Source: Gordonia sediminis (GTDB lineage Bacteria; Actinomycetota; Actinomycetes; Mycobacteriales; Mycobacteriaceae). From it: DNA of 64,000 bases. Of the stretch, positions 25,769 to 36,988 are shown piece after piece. The stretch lies in contig RZUM01000008.1 in the NCBI GenBank assembly GCA_004193205.1, forward strand, positions 124,001 through 188,000. Direction: 5' to 3'. A model generated the notes under the pieces. The model searched no databases. It was given only the letters and a program-made list of their open reading frames with translations, and had not been told where the DNA came from. Position numbers and translations under genes: made by a program. Position 1 is the stretch's first letter. Every line of letters begins with the position of its first letter.

Positions 25769-27682
25769 ATGACACGTGCGGTCTTCCAACGCCTCGACGC
25801 GGGTTCGTCTGGGCGCGGACGCGGTGGCCGCGGACGCGGTGGCGGATCGGGGTCCTCGGGTGGGCGAGGTCCGCGCGGCACCGAACCCTTCGTCGGCCGC
25901 AGCAGAGTTGCCGGCCTGATCGTCCTCATGGCGGTGGTGGCGGTGGCCATCCGGATGATCGTGGTGCACACCATCGAGGCGCCCGCGCTGTCCGCGGAGG
26001 CCGCCCAGCAGCGCGAGTTCACCCAGATCCTCACCGCCAAGCGTGGTGCCATCCTCGACCGCAACGGTCGGCCGCTCGCATACACCGACGAGGCGAGGGC
26101 TCTGACCTTTCTGCCCGTGGCGGTGCGCAAGTCGATCGAGGAGGCCCACCACAAGGACTCGGAACTGCCGGATGTGGACACCCGGATCACCGAGATCGCC
26201 AAGGGCGTGTCGTCGGCGCTCGGCGGATCCATCAGCGAGGAGGATCTGCGCAAGAAACTCACCAGCGACGACACCTTCGTCTACCTCGCACGCTCGGTGA
26301 GCCCGGAGACCGCGGCGCGGATCACCGCCGACTTCCCCGAGGTCGGGGCCGACCCCCAGAGCATCCGCCTCTACCCGGGGGGCTCGTTGGCCGCCAACAT
26401 CGTCGGCGACGTGAACTACGACGGCAACGGGCTGATCGGCCTCGAGGCGTCGATGGACTCCGCTCTGGCCGGCACCGACGGTTCCAAGACCTACGACCGC
26501 GGCTCCGACGGCGCGACCATCCCGGGCAGCACCCGCAACGTCCACCCGGCGATCAACGGGGCGACCGTGCGCCTGACCATCGACTCCGACATCCAGTGGT
26601 TCGTGCAGAGTCAGGTCTCCGCCGCGAAGACCGCCTCCGGTGCGCGCAGCGCCTCGGTGGTGGTGCTCGACGCGCACACCGGTGAGGTGCTCGCCATGGC
26701 CAACGACAACACGTTCAACGCCTCCGAACCGCTGACAGATCAGAAGAAGGCCAATCTCGGCAACCCGGCGGTGACCTCGCCGTTCGAGCCGGGCTCGGTC
26801 AACAAGATCATCACCGCGTCCGCGGCCATCGAGTACGGCGTGACCACACCCACCGAGGTGCACCGGGTCCCGGGCAGCATCCACATGGCGGGTGTGACCG
26901 TGAGCGACGCCTGGTCGCACGGCCCGGCGCCCTACACGACGACCGGGATCTTCGGGAAGTCGTCGAACGTCGGCACCCTGATGCTCGCCCGTCAGGTCGG
27001 CGAGAAGCGCTTCGCGGACATGGTCAACCGCTTCGGACTCGGCCGGCGTACCGGCATCGGGCTGCCCGCTGAGAGTGCCGGCGAGGTCCCTGCCCTGAGT
27101 CAGTGGTCCGGCGGATCGTTCGCGAACCTGCCCATCGGTCAGGGACTGTCGATGACCCTGCTGCAGATGGCCGGCATGTACCAGGCCATCGCCAACGACG
27201 GCGTGCGGATCCCGCCGCGCATCCTGATTTCCGAGCAGCGTGACGGCCAGCCGGCCGAAGAACCGGCCCGGCCCGACGGTGTCCGGGTCGTCAGCGCCCA
27301 GACCGCTCAGACCGTGCGGAACATGTTCCGGGCCGTCCTCCAGAAGGATCCGATGGGCTATCAGCAGGGCACGGGCGCAACCGGAGCCGTCGCCGGATAC
27401 CAGCTGTCGGGCAAGACGGGCACCGCGCAGCAGGTGGACCCCAAATGCGGGTGCTACTCGAACTCGAGCTACAACATCACCTTCGCCGGGATCGCCCCCG
27501 CCGACAATCCGCGCTATGTCATCGGCATCATGCTCGACAACCCGAAACGCAGCTCTGACGGTTCCGGCGGGCAGTCGGCGGCACCGCTGTTCGGCACCAT
27601 CGCCTCCTGGATGCTGGAACGGGCACGCGTGCCGCTATCGGCGCATCCGACACCGCGGCTGATCCTCGAGGCCGGTCACTGA
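25769..27682 (+). CDS. pbpB: Penicillin-binding protein PbpB (FtsI), septal transpeptidase
   Basis: This class B PBP of 637 residues cross-links septal peptidoglycan with FtsW. A short Gly/Arg-rich cytoplasmic tail precedes one transmembrane helix. The dimerisation domain starts at TAKRGAILDRNGRPLAYT. In the transpeptidase domain SXXK is FEPGSVNKIITAS, SXN is GKSSNVGT and KTG is SGKTGTAQQ. ATG 25769 was preferred over TTG 25760. The order ftsL-pbpB-murE is normal. Confidence 0.95.
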   Translation: MTRAVFQRLDAGSSGRGRGGRGRGGGSGSSGGRGPRGTEPFVGRSRVAGLIVLMAVVAVAIRMIVVHTIEAPALSAEAAQQREFTQILTAKRGAILDRNGRPLAYTDEARALTFLPVAVRKSIEEAHHKDSELPDVDTRITEIAKGVSSALGGSISEEDLRKKLTSDDTFVYLARSVSPETAARITADFPEVGADPQSIRLYPGGSLAANIVGDVNYDGNGLIGLEASMDSALAGTDGSKTYDRGSDGATIPGSTRNVHPAINGATVRLTIDSDIQWFVQSQVSAAKTASGARSASVVVLDAHTGEVLAMANDNTFNASEPLTDQKKANLGNPAVTSPFEPGSVNKIITASAAIEYGVTTPTEVHRVPGSIHMAGVTVSDAWSHGPAPYTTTGIFGKSSNVGTLMLARQVGEKRFADMVNRFGLGRRTGIGLPAESAGEVPALSQWSGGSFANLPIGQGLSMTLLQMAGMYQAIANDGVRIPPRILISEQRDGQPAEEPARPDGVRVVSAQTAQTVRNMFRAVLQKDPMGYQQGTGATGAVAGYQLSGKTGTAQQVDPKCGCYSNSSYNITFAGIAPADNPRYVIGIMLDNPKRSSDGSGGQSAAPLFGTIASWMLERARVPLSAHPTPRLILEAGH

Positions 27683-27794
27683 CCGCACCGCGCCCGTCCC
27701 ACACCGGATGCAGGCGCGGCTGACGGTATCGTGAGTGCGTTCCGGCGCCCGAATCCGGGGCCGATCGACATCAGCAAGGAGGCGGGAGGCACAC

Positions 27795-29405
27795 ATGGCG
27801 TCGACTCGCCGTCAGCGAACCAAACGTGCGGCAGGAGACCTCCGTCCGTCGGAGGTCGCTCCGACCGCGGTGTCGGTGCTGTCCGCCGCCACCGGCGCGC
27901 GGGTGGATCTCGTCGGCTCGGTGTCCGGCACCACCGAGGTGACCGGGGTGACGTTGCGTGCGCAGGACGCCCGGCCCGGTGACCTGTTCGCCGCCCTGCC
28001 CGGGGGCAGCACCCACGGCGCGCGCTATGCCGACCAGGCCCTCGCCGCCGGAGCCACCGCGATCCTCACCGACCCGGCCGGACGGGCCGAGCTGGCCAAG
28101 GTCCTCGGACCGGAGGACTCGTGCGCGGTCCTGATCCACCCCGATCCCCGATCGGTCCTCGGCCCGGTCAGCGCGCGGGTCTACGGCTATCCGTCGCAGC
28201 GTCTCAAGCTCATCGGAATCACCGGGACCTCCGGGAAGACCACGACGTCGTACATGGTCGAGGCCGCGCTGCTCGCCGCCGGCCACTCGGTGGGTCTGAT
28301 CGGGACGGTTCAGACGCGCATCGACGGTGTGGCACTGCCCAGTTCGCTCACCACGCCGGAGGCGCCCACCCTGCAGGCGATCCTCGCCACCATGGTCGAA
28401 CGGGGCGTCGACGCCGTCGTCATGGAGGTGTCCAGCCACGCCCTGGCACTCGGGCGTGTGGACGGGGCGCACTTCGCCATCGGCGCGTTCACCAACCTGT
28501 CGCAGGATCACCTGGACTTCCATCCGTCGATGCGCGCCTACTTCGACGCCAAGGCGCGGCTGTTCGCGCCCGGATCGTCGACCCGGGCGCTACGCCCGAT
28601 CATCTGTGTCGACGACGAGTGGGGCCGGCGGATGGTCGACGTCGTCCGCGCAGACCGTCAGACCACGCCGACCACGGTCTCCACCGGCCCGGTACCCGCG
28701 CAGTGGCACGCCGGACCGTCGACCGTCGACGACGCCGGCGTCCAGCACGTCTCGATCACCGTTCCGAGCGGCGTTCACCACGACATGGCGGTACCCCTAC
28801 CGGGGCGCTACAACGTCGCCAACGCCCTGACCGCGGTTGCCATCGCGGTCGGTGCCGGTGTCCCCACCGCCACCGCGATCGGCGCAATCGCCGGGGTGGC
28901 GGTGCCCGGCCGGCTCGAACGGGTCGAGAAGGGGCAGCCGTTCCTCGTCGTCGTCGACTACGCCCACAAGCCCGCCGCGCTGCAGGCCGTCATCGCCACG
29001 CTGCGCGAGCAGACCCGGGGTCGGGTCGCGGTCGTCGTGGGGGCCGGGGGAGACCGCGACACCGGCAAACGGCCGATGATGGGGGAGATCGCCGCGCGCG
29101 GCGCCGACCTGGCCATCATCACCGACGACAACCCGCGCAGCGAGGAGCCGGCCCGGATTCGCGCCGAGGTGCTGGCGGGGACCCGTGACGTGGAGTCGGG
29201 TGCCGAGGTCCGCGAGCTGGGTGACCGCGCCGAGGCGATCCACGCGGCGATCACGTGGGCGCAACCCGGGGACACGGTGCTCATCGCGGGCAAGGGACAT
29301 GAGACCGGACAGGAGATCAACGGCGTGAAACATCCGTTCGACGACCGGGTGGTGGCCGCCGAGGCCCTCGACGCGTTGTCGGCCGCAATCGAGGAGGATC
29401 GATGA
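27795..29405 (+). CDS. murE: UDP-N-acetylmuramyl-tripeptide synthetase MurE (meso-DAP adding)
   Basis: MurE adds meso-diaminopimelate to UDP-MurNAc-L-Ala-D-Glu in the cytoplasm. The 536-residue protein has the ATP-binding GITGTSGKTTTSYMV, TTPEAPTLQ, EVSSHALALGRV and ITDDNPRSEEP. The DNPR motif is diagnostic for the meso-DAP substrate. GKGHETGQ completes the C-terminal domain. ATG 27795 follows AAGGAGGCGGGAGG. The last 4 bp overlap the start of the MurF remnant, exactly as in a normal murE-murF junction. Confidence 0.95.
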   Translation: MASTRRQRTKRAAGDLRPSEVAPTAVSVLSAATGARVDLVGSVSGTTEVTGVTLRAQDARPGDLFAALPGGSTHGARYADQALAAGATAILTDPAGRAELAKVLGPEDSCAVLIHPDPRSVLGPVSARVYGYPSQRLKLIGITGTSGKTTTSYMVEAALLAAGHSVGLIGTVQTRIDGVALPSSLTTPEAPTLQAILATMVERGVDAVVMEVSSHALALGRVDGAHFAIGAFTNLSQDHLDFHPSMRAYFDAKARLFAPGSSTRALRPIICVDDEWGRRMVDVVRADRQTTPTTVSTGPVPAQWHAGPSTVDDAGVQHVSITVPSGVHHDMAVPLPGRYNVANALTAVAIAVGAGVPTATAIGAIAGVAVPGRLERVEKGQPFLVVVDYAHKPAALQAVIATLREQTRGRVAVVVGAGGDRDTGKRPMMGEIAARGADLAIITDDNPRSEEPARIRAEVLAGTRDVESGAEVRELGDRAEAIHAAITWAQPGDTVLIAGKGHETGQEINGVKHPFDDRVVAAEALDALSAAIEEDR

Positions 29406-29884
29406 CCGACACGCCGACGCTGATCGTGGTCGACGCGCCGGTGACAGCTGATCGGACGCGAGCACGGCTGCGTGATCTGGCCGAGGCCGGGGCCGCGCGC
29501 CGGGCCGACGAGCCGGCCGCGCGGACCTGGGCGATCGTCGGCGAACTCGTCGACGAGGACGACCGGACGGAGAACGAACGCGTCGTCGAGCACGACCTCG
29601 TCGGCCGGCAGGCGGTGCGCCTCGCGGTCGACAAGACGCTCTGTGTGGGGAACTCGCGCGCGGTGCGTGCGCTGCATCAGGGTGCGGTTATGGAAGGCTC
29701 CTGGGGTGACGAGGTGCGGATGGTGCAGGACGCGCCCGCCGCACGTGCGCTGCTGGCCTCACCCGACGACGACTGGCGGCCCGGACCCGCCGACGTGGTG
29801 CTGATCGCGGCTGCCGACCCGGCGGTGACGGCGGTGGCGGATCTCTGGCCGGCCGGACGAGCGGCGACGAGGACCAACGAGTGA
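29402..29884 (+). pseudogene. murF: MurF C-terminal domain only (isolated glutamate-ligase domain)
   Basis: This 160-residue frame sits where murF (normally about 500 residues) belongs. It aligns by eye with only the C-terminal domain of MurF. VVDAPVTADRTRARLRDLAE stands where MurF has a D-x-YNANP-x-S motif. TWAIVGEL stands at the usual VLGEM-L, VVEHDLVGRQAV at the H-x-x-x-G helix and PADVVLIAAADP where MurF has GDxVLVKGSR. The ATP-binding domain with GTxGKT and the N-terminal UDP-binding domain are absent. With 4-bp overlap to murE upstream there is no space for them. Key Tyr, Asn and Lys/Ser positions are replaced, so D-Ala-D-Ala ligase activity is not possible for this polypeptide. It keeps an open frame and normal codon use, so it may be a retained small protein rather than a decaying pseudogene. 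A complete murF must be elsewhere. Confidence 0.72.
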
Positions 29885-29930
29885 GGGCGACGAGAGTGAC
29901 TGGGCAGACGGGCAACACGAGGACGGCGCG

Positions 29931-31025
29931 GTGACACAGATCCTGTTCGCAGGTGGCATCTCACTCGCGGTGTCCATCCTGCTGACCCCGATTCTGATCC
30001 GACTGTTCTCCCGGCAGGGATTCGGACAGGAGATCCGGGTCGAGGGGCCGCAGAGTCATCAGACCAAGCGGGGTACCCCGTCGATGGGTGGCGTGGCGAT
30101 CATCGCCGCCCTCTGGGCCGGGTACTTCGGCGCGCACCTGTTGGGTCTGTTCACCGACGGCGCGGGGGCGTCCGCGTCCGGACTGTTGGTGCTCGGGCTC
30201 GCGACCGCGCTCGGTGCCGTCGGATTCCTCGACGACATGATCAAGATCCGCAAACACCGCAACCTCGGCCTCAACAAGACCGCGAAGTCGATCGGTCAGT
30301 TCGTCGCCGCCATCCTCTTCGGTGTCCTGGTGCTGCAGTTCCGCAACGACGCCGGATACACACCGGCCAGCACCCATCTGTCGTATGTCCGTGACATCGA
30401 CGCGATCTCGATGTGGCCGGCGGTGTTCGTGATCTTCTGCTGGCTCGTCGTCGCGGCATGGTCGAACGCGGTGAACTTCACCGACGGCCTCGACGGACTG
30501 GCGGCCGGGTCGATGGCGATGGTGCTCGGCTCCTATGTACTGGTCACCTTCTGGCAGTACCGCAACGCCTGCACCGGCGGACCCAAGGCCACCGGGGAGA
30601 TCACCCCCGGTTGCTACGTGGTGCGTGACCCCCTGGACCTGGCGCTGATCGCCGTCGCGGGCGGTGGCGCGTGTCTGGGTTTCCTCTGGTGGAACGCGGC
30701 GCCGGCGAAGATCTTCATGGGCGACACCGGGTCGCTGGCGCTCGGCGGCATGCTGGCCGGCCTGTCCATCACCACCCGCACCGAACTGCTCGCCGTGGTC
30801 ATCGGCGCGCTGTTCGTCGCCGAGATCGTCTCGGTCGTCATCCAGATCGCGTTCTTCCGCACCACCGGCCGACGGGTGTTCCGGATGGCACCGTTCCATC
30901 ACCACTTCGAACTCGGCGGATGGGCGGAGACCACTGTGATCATCAGATTCTGGCTCCTCACGGCCATCGCCTGTGCGCTGGGTCTGTCCCTGTTCTACAG
31001 CGAGTTTTTGACCATTGGCGGCTGA
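29931..31025 (+). CDS. mraY: Phospho-MurNAc-pentapeptide transferase MraY (MurX)
   Basis: This polytopic enzyme forms lipid I by moving phospho-MurNAc-pentapeptide to undecaprenyl/decaprenyl phosphate. It has 364 residues and about ten transmembrane helices. [27 protein letters not shown] (DDxxK), [15 protein letters not shown], the [19 protein letters not shown] Asp block and [15 protein letters not shown] are all intact. GTG 29931 lies 46 bp after the murF remnant. It is unaffected by the loss of murF beside it. Confidence 0.96.
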   Translation: MTQILFAGGISLAVSILLTPILIRLFSRQGFGQEIRVEGPQSHQTKRGTPSMGGVAIIAALWAGYFGAHLLGLFTDGAGASASGLLVLGLATALGAVGFLDDMIKIRKHRNLGLNKTAKSIGQFVAAILFGVLVLQFRNDAGYTPASTHLSYVRDIDAISMWPAVFVIFCWLVVAAWSNAVNFTDGLDGLAAGSMAMVLGSYVLVTFWQYRNACTGGPKATGEITPGCYVVRDPLDLALIAVAGGGACLGFLWWNAAPAKIFMGDTGSLALGGMLAGLSITTRTELLAVVIGALFVAEIVSVVIQIAFFRTTGRRVFRMAPFHHHFELGGWAETTVIIRFWLLTAIACALGLSLFYSEFLTIGG

Positions 31026-31038
31026 ACAACCCGCCGGG

Positions 31039-32583
31039 GTGGACGTGACCCGGCTGTCGGAGGCCTCGGTGTTGGTGGCCGGCGCCGGGACGGCCGGCCG
31101 GTCGGCGGCGCGTCACCTGCTGGACGCGGGAGCCGAGGTCACCGTCGCCGACACGCGGTTCGCCGACCCCATTCCGCCCGACGACGATCTCGCCGCACGC
31201 GGTGCGCGATTGGTCTCCATCGCGGCGATCCTCGACGACGACGCGTGGACGTCGTCGACCGACCTGGTCGTCGTGTCGCCCGGCTTCGCCCCAACCAATC
31301 CGCTGGTGGAGCGGGCGCAACAGGCCGGGCTGCCGGTGTGGGGTGAGGTGGAACTCGCGTGGCGCCTCGACCGCTCGGGTCTCTACGGCCCACCTCGCGC
31401 CTGGTTGGTGGTGACCGGTACCAACGGCAAGACCACGACCGTGTCGATGCTCGCCGAGATCGTGACTGCCGCCGGACGCTCCGCCGCGGCCTGCGGCAAC
31501 ATCGGGCTCCCGATTCTCGACGCGATGGGCCAGACCCCGCGGGTCGACGTGCTGTGCGCGGAACTGTCGTCGTTCCAGCTGCACTGGGCGCCGTCGGTGA
31601 CACCGGACGCCGGGGTGGTGCTCAACGTCGCCGAGGACCACCTGGACTGGCACGGAACGTTCGAGGCCTACACGGCGGCGAAGACCGTTGCGTTGCACGG
31701 GTCGGTGGGTGTCGTCGGTCTCGACGACGCGGTCGCGGCCGGCCTGCCCGTCGTCGGGCGACGCGTCGGATTCACGCAGGCCGCGCCCGCGGCGGGGCAG
31801 CTCGGGGTCGTCGACGGTGATCTGGTCGACCGCGCCTTCGACACCTCGGATCCGGGACGGCGCATCGTCGAGGTCGCGGCGATCCATCCGCCCGGCCCCT
31901 CGGGGATCGCCGACGCGCTCGCCGCAGCAGCTCTGGCACTGGCCGTCGACATCGCACCGGATGCGGTGACGACGGCCCTGCGCGGATTCCGCCCGGCCGC
32001 CCACCGCGGCGAGGTCGTGGCGCGCGTCGACGGCGTCGACTACATCGACGACTCGAAGGCGACCAATCCGCACGCCGCGCAGGCTGCGATCGGGGGACAT
32101 CGACGCGTCGTGCTCGTCGCCGGTGGCCTGCTGAAGGGTGCCGAGGTCGACGATCTGGTCCGCGACACTCGGTCGCGACTCGCCGGCGTGGTCGCGATCG
32201 GCCGCGATCGTGACCTGATCGTCGACGCGATCGCGCGACACGCCCCAGAAGTCCCAACCGTCACAGTATTCACAGGGGACGATGGGCGGGTGATTGTTCA
32301 GCGCGCCACGACCACCGCGGTGGATGAGCTTCCCGCCGAACTGACGGACGCCGCGTCGGCCCGCGCCGCCGACGCCGACCCCGCGGTCGCGGTGATGGAT
32401 CGCGCCGTGGCCCTCGCCGCGCACCTCGCCGTGGTCGACCCCGACCGCCCCGATGCGGTCCTGCTCGCGCCCGCGGCCGCCTCGCTGGACATGTTCGCCG
32501 GATACGGACAGCGCGGGGACGCGTTCGCCGCCGCCGCGCGTGCATTGCCGGGTGCGGCCGGCGTGAGCGGATCCTCGCGATGA
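31039..32583 (+). CDS. murD: UDP-N-acetylmuramoylalanine-D-glutamate ligase MurD
   Basis: MurD adds D-Glu to UDP-MurNAc-L-Ala. The roughly 514-residue protein shows the Rossmann VAGAGTAGRSAARHLLDAG, ATP-binding VTGTNGKTTTV, ELSSFQLHW, NVAEDHLDWHGTFEAY and YIDDSKATNPHAAQ. GTG 31039 was chosen over the upstream TTG 31015, which overlaps the mraY stop. Neither has a good ribosome binding site, so coupling to mraY is likely. It overlaps ftsW by 4 bp. Confidence 0.95.
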   Translation: MDVTRLSEASVLVAGAGTAGRSAARHLLDAGAEVTVADTRFADPIPPDDDLAARGARLVSIAAILDDDAWTSSTDLVVVSPGFAPTNPLVERAQQAGLPVWGEVELAWRLDRSGLYGPPRAWLVVTGTNGKTTTVSMLAEIVTAAGRSAAACGNIGLPILDAMGQTPRVDVLCAELSSFQLHWAPSVTPDAGVVLNVAEDHLDWHGTFEAYTAAKTVALHGSVGVVGLDDAVAAGLPVVGRRVGFTQAAPAAGQLGVVDGDLVDRAFDTSDPGRRIVEVAAIHPPGPSGIADALAAAALALAVDIAPDAVTTALRGFRPAAHRGEVVARVDGVDYIDDSKATNPHAAQAAIGGHRRVVLVAGGLLKGAEVDDLVRDTRSRLAGVVAIGRDRDLIVDAIARHAPEVPTVTVFTGDDGRVIVQRATTTAVDELPAELTDAASARAADADPAVAVMDRAVALAAHLAVVDPDRPDAVLLAPAAASLDMFAGYGQRGDAFAAAARALPGAAGVSGSSR

Positions 32584-34151
32584 GTGCGCAGACCGAGGCC
32601 ACCGACCGCACCTCGGCGCACACTCGCCGGAATTCGGTGCGAGCCACGGTTTCCGAGGCGCTGCACAGCCTGTTGTCGCGGCCGCTGGCGTCCTACCACC
32701 TGGTGCTGACCATCACCTTCCTGCTCACGGTTCTGGGCTTGGTGATGGTCCTGTCCGCCTCGTCGGTGGAGGGGTATTCGAAGGACGGGTCGGCCTACGG
32801 ACTGTTCGCCACCCAGGTGATCTTCGCGATGCTCGGCCTCACGGTGTTCTACGTGATGCTGCGGCTGCCGATCCGGCTGATGCGTCGCGTGGCGGCCCCG
32901 ATGATGGTGATCACAACCGTGCTGCTGGCGCTGGTGCTGATCCCCGGCATCGGCACGCTGAGCCAGGGTGCGCGTCGGTGGTTCGTCGTCGGTGGTCTGT
33001 CGGTCCAGCCCTCGGAGCTGGTCAAGGTGGCGCTCTGCGTGTGGGGCGCACATCTGCTCGCCTCGCGGCGGCGTGAGAACGCGTCGTTGAAGGAACTGCT
33101 CATCCCACTGTTGCCGGTGGCATTGCTGATCTGCGTGCTGATCATCCTCGAACCGAACCTCTCCACCACGATCACCATCGCGATCATCGTCGGCGCACTG
33201 CTCTGGTTCGCCGGTCTGCCGGTCAAGGTGTTCCTCGGCTTCGTCGTCGCAGGCGCCTCGATCGCGGTGCTGCTGGCCCTGGTCGAGGGATACCGCTCGC
33301 AGCGTGTGATGAGCTTCCTGGGCAACATCGACGACCCACAGGGCGCGGGGTATCAGGCGCGGCAGGCGCGGTTCGCACTCGCCAACGGCGGGGTCTTCGG
33401 CGTCGGTCTCGGACAGAGCAGCGCGAAATGGAACTACCTGCCCAACGCGCACAACGACTTCATCTTCGCCATCATCGGCGAGGAACTCGGGCTCATCGGC
33501 GGGCTGTTGGTGGTGATCCTGTTCGCGGTCCTCGCCTTCGTCGGATTCCGTATCGCGGTCCGATCCGTGGACCCGTTCCTGCGGTTGATGACCGCGACGA
33601 TCACCGTGTTGATCACCGCCCAGGCGTTCATCAATATCGGCTACGTCATCGGGCTGCTCCCGGTGACGGGTATCCAGTTGCCGCTGCTCTCCGCGGGCGG
33701 TACGTCGACCCTGACGATCCTGGCCATGTTGGGTCTGCTCGCCAGCGCCGCCCGGCACGAACCGGAGGCGGTGGCGGCACTGGGCGCCGGCGAACCCGGC
33801 CGCGTCGGCCGGTGGCTGCGGTTGCCCTCACCGGTCCCGTACCGGCCGAGTCGCGCGGATCTGCTCCGCGACCGGCTCGATCGGCGCGGCCCGGCGCGCA
33901 GCGGTCGACGAACCGCGGCGCCCGCCCCATCACGCTGGACCAGTCGCTTCCGTCGTCGCCCGACCGGGGACCCGGCCGCCTCGGCGGGCCGTCGTTCCAC
34001 TCGGGCGCGCCAGGCACCGCGCACGGCCACCGTCCGGGTCGACTACCGTACGGGGTATTCCGGATCGGGCCGGACCGCGGGCGGGCGTGACACGAGCGCC
34101 GCGACGCGGCAGTCCGAGGCCCGGCGGCCGTCGACGTGGCCGCGCCGCTGA
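32580..34151 (+). CDS. ftsW: FtsW, SEDS-family septal peptidoglycan polymerase
   Basis: This 523-residue SEDS glycosyltransferase polymerises lipid II at the septum together with PbpB. Ten transmembrane segments are visible. [25 protein letters not shown] is the SEDS catalytic loop region. Further family blocks are [40 protein letters not shown] and [18 protein letters not shown] long Arg/Pro-rich C-terminal tail of about 120 residues is typical of mycobacterial FtsW. It overlaps murD by 4 bp. Confidence 0.95.
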   Translation: MSAQTEATDRTSAHTRRNSVRATVSEALHSLLSRPLASYHLVLTITFLLTVLGLVMVLSASSVEGYSKDGSAYGLFATQVIFAMLGLTVFYVMLRLPIRLMRRVAAPMMVITTVLLALVLIPGIGTLSQGARRWFVVGGLSVQPSELVKVALCVWGAHLLASRRRENASLKELLIPLLPVALLICVLIILEPNLSTTITIAIIVGALLWFAGLPVKVFLGFVVAGASIAVLLALVEGYRSQRVMSFLGNIDDPQGAGYQARQARFALANGGVFGVGLGQSSAKWNYLPNAHNDFIFAIIGEELGLIGGLLVVILFAVLAFVGFRIAVRSVDPFLRLMTATITVLITAQAFINIGYVIGLLPVTGIQLPLLSAGGTSTLTILAMLGLLASAARHEPEAVAALGAGEPGRVGRWLRLPSPVPYRPSRADLLRDRLDRRGPARSGRRTAAPAPSRWTSRFRRRPTGDPAASAGRRSTRARQAPRTATVRVDYRTGYSGSGRTAGGRDTSAATRQSEARRPSTWPRR

Positions 34152-34207
34152 TCGACGCCGACAGCGGCCGGGCGTCCCGGCCGGGCGGTGTTCGACGAAG
34201 CGACGAG

Positions 34208-35422
34208 ATGGAGTTTGTGCGGGTGAGTTCTGAGCGAGACCGATCGCGGTCGGATCGGCCGCTGTCGGTGGTGGTCGCCGGGGGTGGGACAGCAGGTCAC
34301 ATCGAGCCCGCGCTGGCGGTCGCCGATGCGGTGGTCCGGCTCGAGCCCACGGCGCGGGTGACCGCGCTGGGGACCACTCGCGGCCTGGAGACCGACCTCG
34401 TGCCCGAGCGGGGCTACTCGCTCGAGTTGATCCCGCCGGTGCCGCTGCCGCGCAAACCGGGGATGGAACTGGCCAAGACCCCCGGTCGACTTCTGCATGC
34501 GGTGTCCGCGACGCGATCGGTGCTGGCGTCGGTGAATGCCGACGTGCTCATCGGATTCGGCGGATATGTCGCGATGCCGGCCTATCTCGCCGCCCAGTCG
34601 CACCTGCGGGCGCGGCGGCGGATTCCGATCGTCATCCACGAGGCCAACGCGAGCGCCGGGATCGCGAACAAGATCGGTGCCCGCTTCGCCGACCGGGTGC
34701 TCGCTGCCGTCGACGGCAGCGGGCTGGATGCCGACGTGGTCGGCATCCCGGTGCGCGGGGTGATCGCCGAGCTGGACCGGGCCGCGCTGCGCGCGAAGGC
34801 GCGGCACTACTTCGGTCTCGCCGACGACGCGCCCACGCTGCTCGTGTTCGGCGGCTCGCAGGGTGCCCAACGGCTGAACGAGGCCGTGGCCGGCGCCGCC
34901 GGGGCGCTCGGCGCCGCCGGGATCGGCGTGTTGCACGGCTTCGGTCCGAAGAACTCGATCAACCCGGTCTCACCCGACGACGCGCCGCCCTACCGTGCCG
35001 TGGGCTATCTCAAACGCATGGATCTCGCCTACGCGGCGGCCGATCTGGTGATGTGCCGGTCGGGGGCGATGACGGTTGCCGAGGTGTCGGCGACGGGGCT
35101 GCCGGCGATCTACGTGCCACTGCCACACGGCAACGGCGAACAGCGGCTCAATGCGTTGCCGGTCGTCGACGCCGGCGGCGGGATGCTCGTCGACGACGCC
35201 GACATCACCGCGGAGTGGGTGGCCCGTGAGGTGCCCGCGCTGCTGGGTGACCCGGATCGGCTGGCCGCCATGTCGCGGGCGGCGACGGGAACCGGGCATC
35301 GGGACGCCGCCGCGGCGGTGGCCGGCGCGGCCCTCGACCTCGCCCGGCAATACCGCACCGGCGAGCATCAACGTCGGCTGCGGTCCGCGTTTCGCTCGCC
35401 CGGTTCCGGTTCGAAGCGGTGA
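34208..35422 (+). CDS. murG: MurG, lipid II-forming GlcNAc transferase
   Basis: MurG transfers GlcNAc to lipid I at the inner face of the membrane. The 404-residue GT28 protein has [69 protein letters not shown] and [33 protein letters not shown] 34208 gives a short N-terminal extension like other actinobacteria. An in-frame GTG 34136 would overlap ftsW. Confidence 0.95.
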   Translation: MEFVRVSSERDRSRSDRPLSVVVAGGGTAGHIEPALAVADAVVRLEPTARVTALGTTRGLETDLVPERGYSLELIPPVPLPRKPGMELAKTPGRLLHAVSATRSVLASVNADVLIGFGGYVAMPAYLAAQSHLRARRRIPIVIHEANASAGIANKIGARFADRVLAAVDGSGLDADVVGIPVRGVIAELDRAALRAKARHYFGLADDAPTLLVFGGSQGAQRLNEAVAGAAGALGAAGIGVLHGFGPKNSINPVSPDDAPPYRAVGYLKRMDLAYAAADLVMCRSGAMTVAEVSATGLPAIYVPLPHGNGEQRLNALPVVDAGGGMLVDDADITAEWVAREVPALLGDPDRLAAMSRAATGTGHRDAAAAVAGAALDLARQYRTGEHQRRLRSAFRSPGSGSKR

Positions 35423-35461
35423 CAATGGTCCTACATGAGACACGAACGGGCGGGTGAGGCG

Positions 35462-36988
35462 ATGAACGGCGGGTCCACGCCCCCCATCGGCGGGCTCCCC
35501 GAGCAGTTGCGCCGAGTCCACATGGTCGGTATCGGCGGAGCGGGTATGAGCGGACTGGCCCGCATCCTGCTCGCGCGCGGCGGCCAGGTGTCGGGCTCGG
35601 ACGCCAAGAGCAGTCGCGGCGTCCTGGCCCTGCAGACCCGGGGCGCCCGGATCCAGGTGGGCCACAGCCCGGCGGCTCTCGATCAGCTTCCCGGCGGACC
35701 GTCGGTGGTGGTCACCACCTACGCCGCGATCCCGAAGACCAATCCCGAACTCGTCGAGGCTCGCGCGCGCGGCATCCCGATCCTCCTGCGTCCGCATGTG
35801 CTGGCAGATCTGATGGCCGGTTACCGGACCCTGCTCGTCGCCGGCACCCACGGCAAGACCTCGACGACCTCGATCGCGGTGGTCGCCCTGCAACATTGCG
35901 GCCTCGACCCGTCCTTCGCGGTCGGTGGAGAACTGAACGAGTCGGGGACCAACGCCCACCATGGCACCGGTGCGGTATTCGTCGCCGAGGCCGACGAGAG
36001 CGACGGTTCGCTACTCGAATACAGCCCGGATGTCGTGGTGATCACCAACATCGAGGTCGACCACCTCGACTACTTCGGCACACGCGAGGCCTATGTCGAG
36101 GTGTTCGACAAGTTCGCCGACCTCATCCGGCCGGGCGGCTCGCTGATCGTCTGCCTCGACGACGAGGGCGCCGCCGCACTGGCCGGACGCGTCGCGCCGA
36201 TGCTGGCGCAGCGCGGCATCTCGGTGTTCGGGTACGGAGAGGGTCGCTACGCGCAGCTGGCCCCGGGCGCGACGCAGGTCGCGACCCTGCTGTCCTGGGA
36301 GGCGCGCGGTGCCGGCGGAATCGCCCGCATCCGGCTCGACGAGCCGATCGTCGGGGCGAGTGTGGAGCACGCCCTGCACCTGCCCCTGCCCGGGCGGCAC
36401 ATGGCCCTCAACGCACTCGGGGCCACCGTCGCCTGTATCCGTGCGGGTGGCGAGCTCGGCGGGGTGATCGACGGGGTACAGACCTTCGCCGGTGTACACA
36501 GACGCTTCGAGTTCCGTGGCCAAGTGGGCGGCGTGGACGTCTACGACGACTACGCGCACCACCCGACGGAGGTGCGCGCGGTCCTGACCGCGGCACGGCA
36601 GGCGGTCGCGAGTGTCGCCGCGGAGGGCACCGGGCGCGTGATCGCGGTGTTCCAGCCGCACCTGTACTCCCGGACCCAGGAGTTCGCCGACGAGTTCGCC
36701 GCCGCTCTCGATCTCGCCGACCGGGTCGTGGTCGCCGACGTCTACGGCGCGCGCGAGGAACCGATCCCCGGGGTCAGCGGCGCGACCATCGCCGACCGCG
36801 TCAGCAGGCCGGTGATCTTCCAGCCCGATCTGTCGGCGCTCGCCGGCACCGTCGCATCCATCGTCGCGCCCGGTGATCTCGTGCTCACGCTGGGTGCCGG
36901 GGACATCACGATGCAGGGCCCGGAGATCCTGGCGGCGCTCGCCGACCGCGAGCCCGCGGCGACCGACCTTCCCGGGCCGTCGACATGA
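35462..36988 (+). CDS. murC: UDP-N-acetylmuramate-L-alanine ligase MurC
   Basis: MurC adds L-Ala to UDP-MurNAc. The 508-residue enzyme begins with [25 protein letters not shown]. It has the ATP site [55 protein letters not shown] and [15 protein letters not shown] 35462 has GGGTGAGG at an ideal distance; ATG 35435 is an alternative. The stop overlaps ftsQ (ATGA). Confidence 0.96.
   Translation: MNGGSTPPIGGLPEQLRRVHMVGIGGAGMSGLARILLARGGQVSGSDAKSSRGVLALQTRGARIQVGHSPAALDQLPGGPSVVVTTYAAIPKTNPELVEARARGIPILLRPHVLADLMAGYRTLLVAGTHGKTSTTSIAVVALQHCGLDPSFAVGGELNESGTNAHHGTGAVFVAEADESDGSLLEYSPDVVVITNIEVDHLDYFGTREAYVEVFDKFADLIRPGGSLIVCLDDEGAAALAGRVAPMLAQRGISVFGYGEGRYAQLAPGATQVATLLSWEARGAGGIARIRLDEPIVGASVEHALHLPLPGRHMALNALGATVACIRAGGELGGVIDGVQTFAGVHRRFEFRGQVGGVDVYDDYAHHPTEVRAVLTAARQAVASVAAEGTGRVIAVFQPHLYSRTQEFADEFAAALDLADRVVVADVYGAREEPIPGVSGATIADRVSRPVIFQPDLSALAGTVASIVAPGDLVLTLGAGDITMQGPEILAALADREPAATDLPGPST

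Noticed and set aside
25586-26920. Minus-strand open frame antisense to pbpB
   Set aside because: Shadow of the pbpB frame; no domain recognised.
29402-29884. Frameshifted but otherwise complete murF
   Set aside because: murE ends within the first codons of this frame, so no room exists for the missing 350 residues in any frame.
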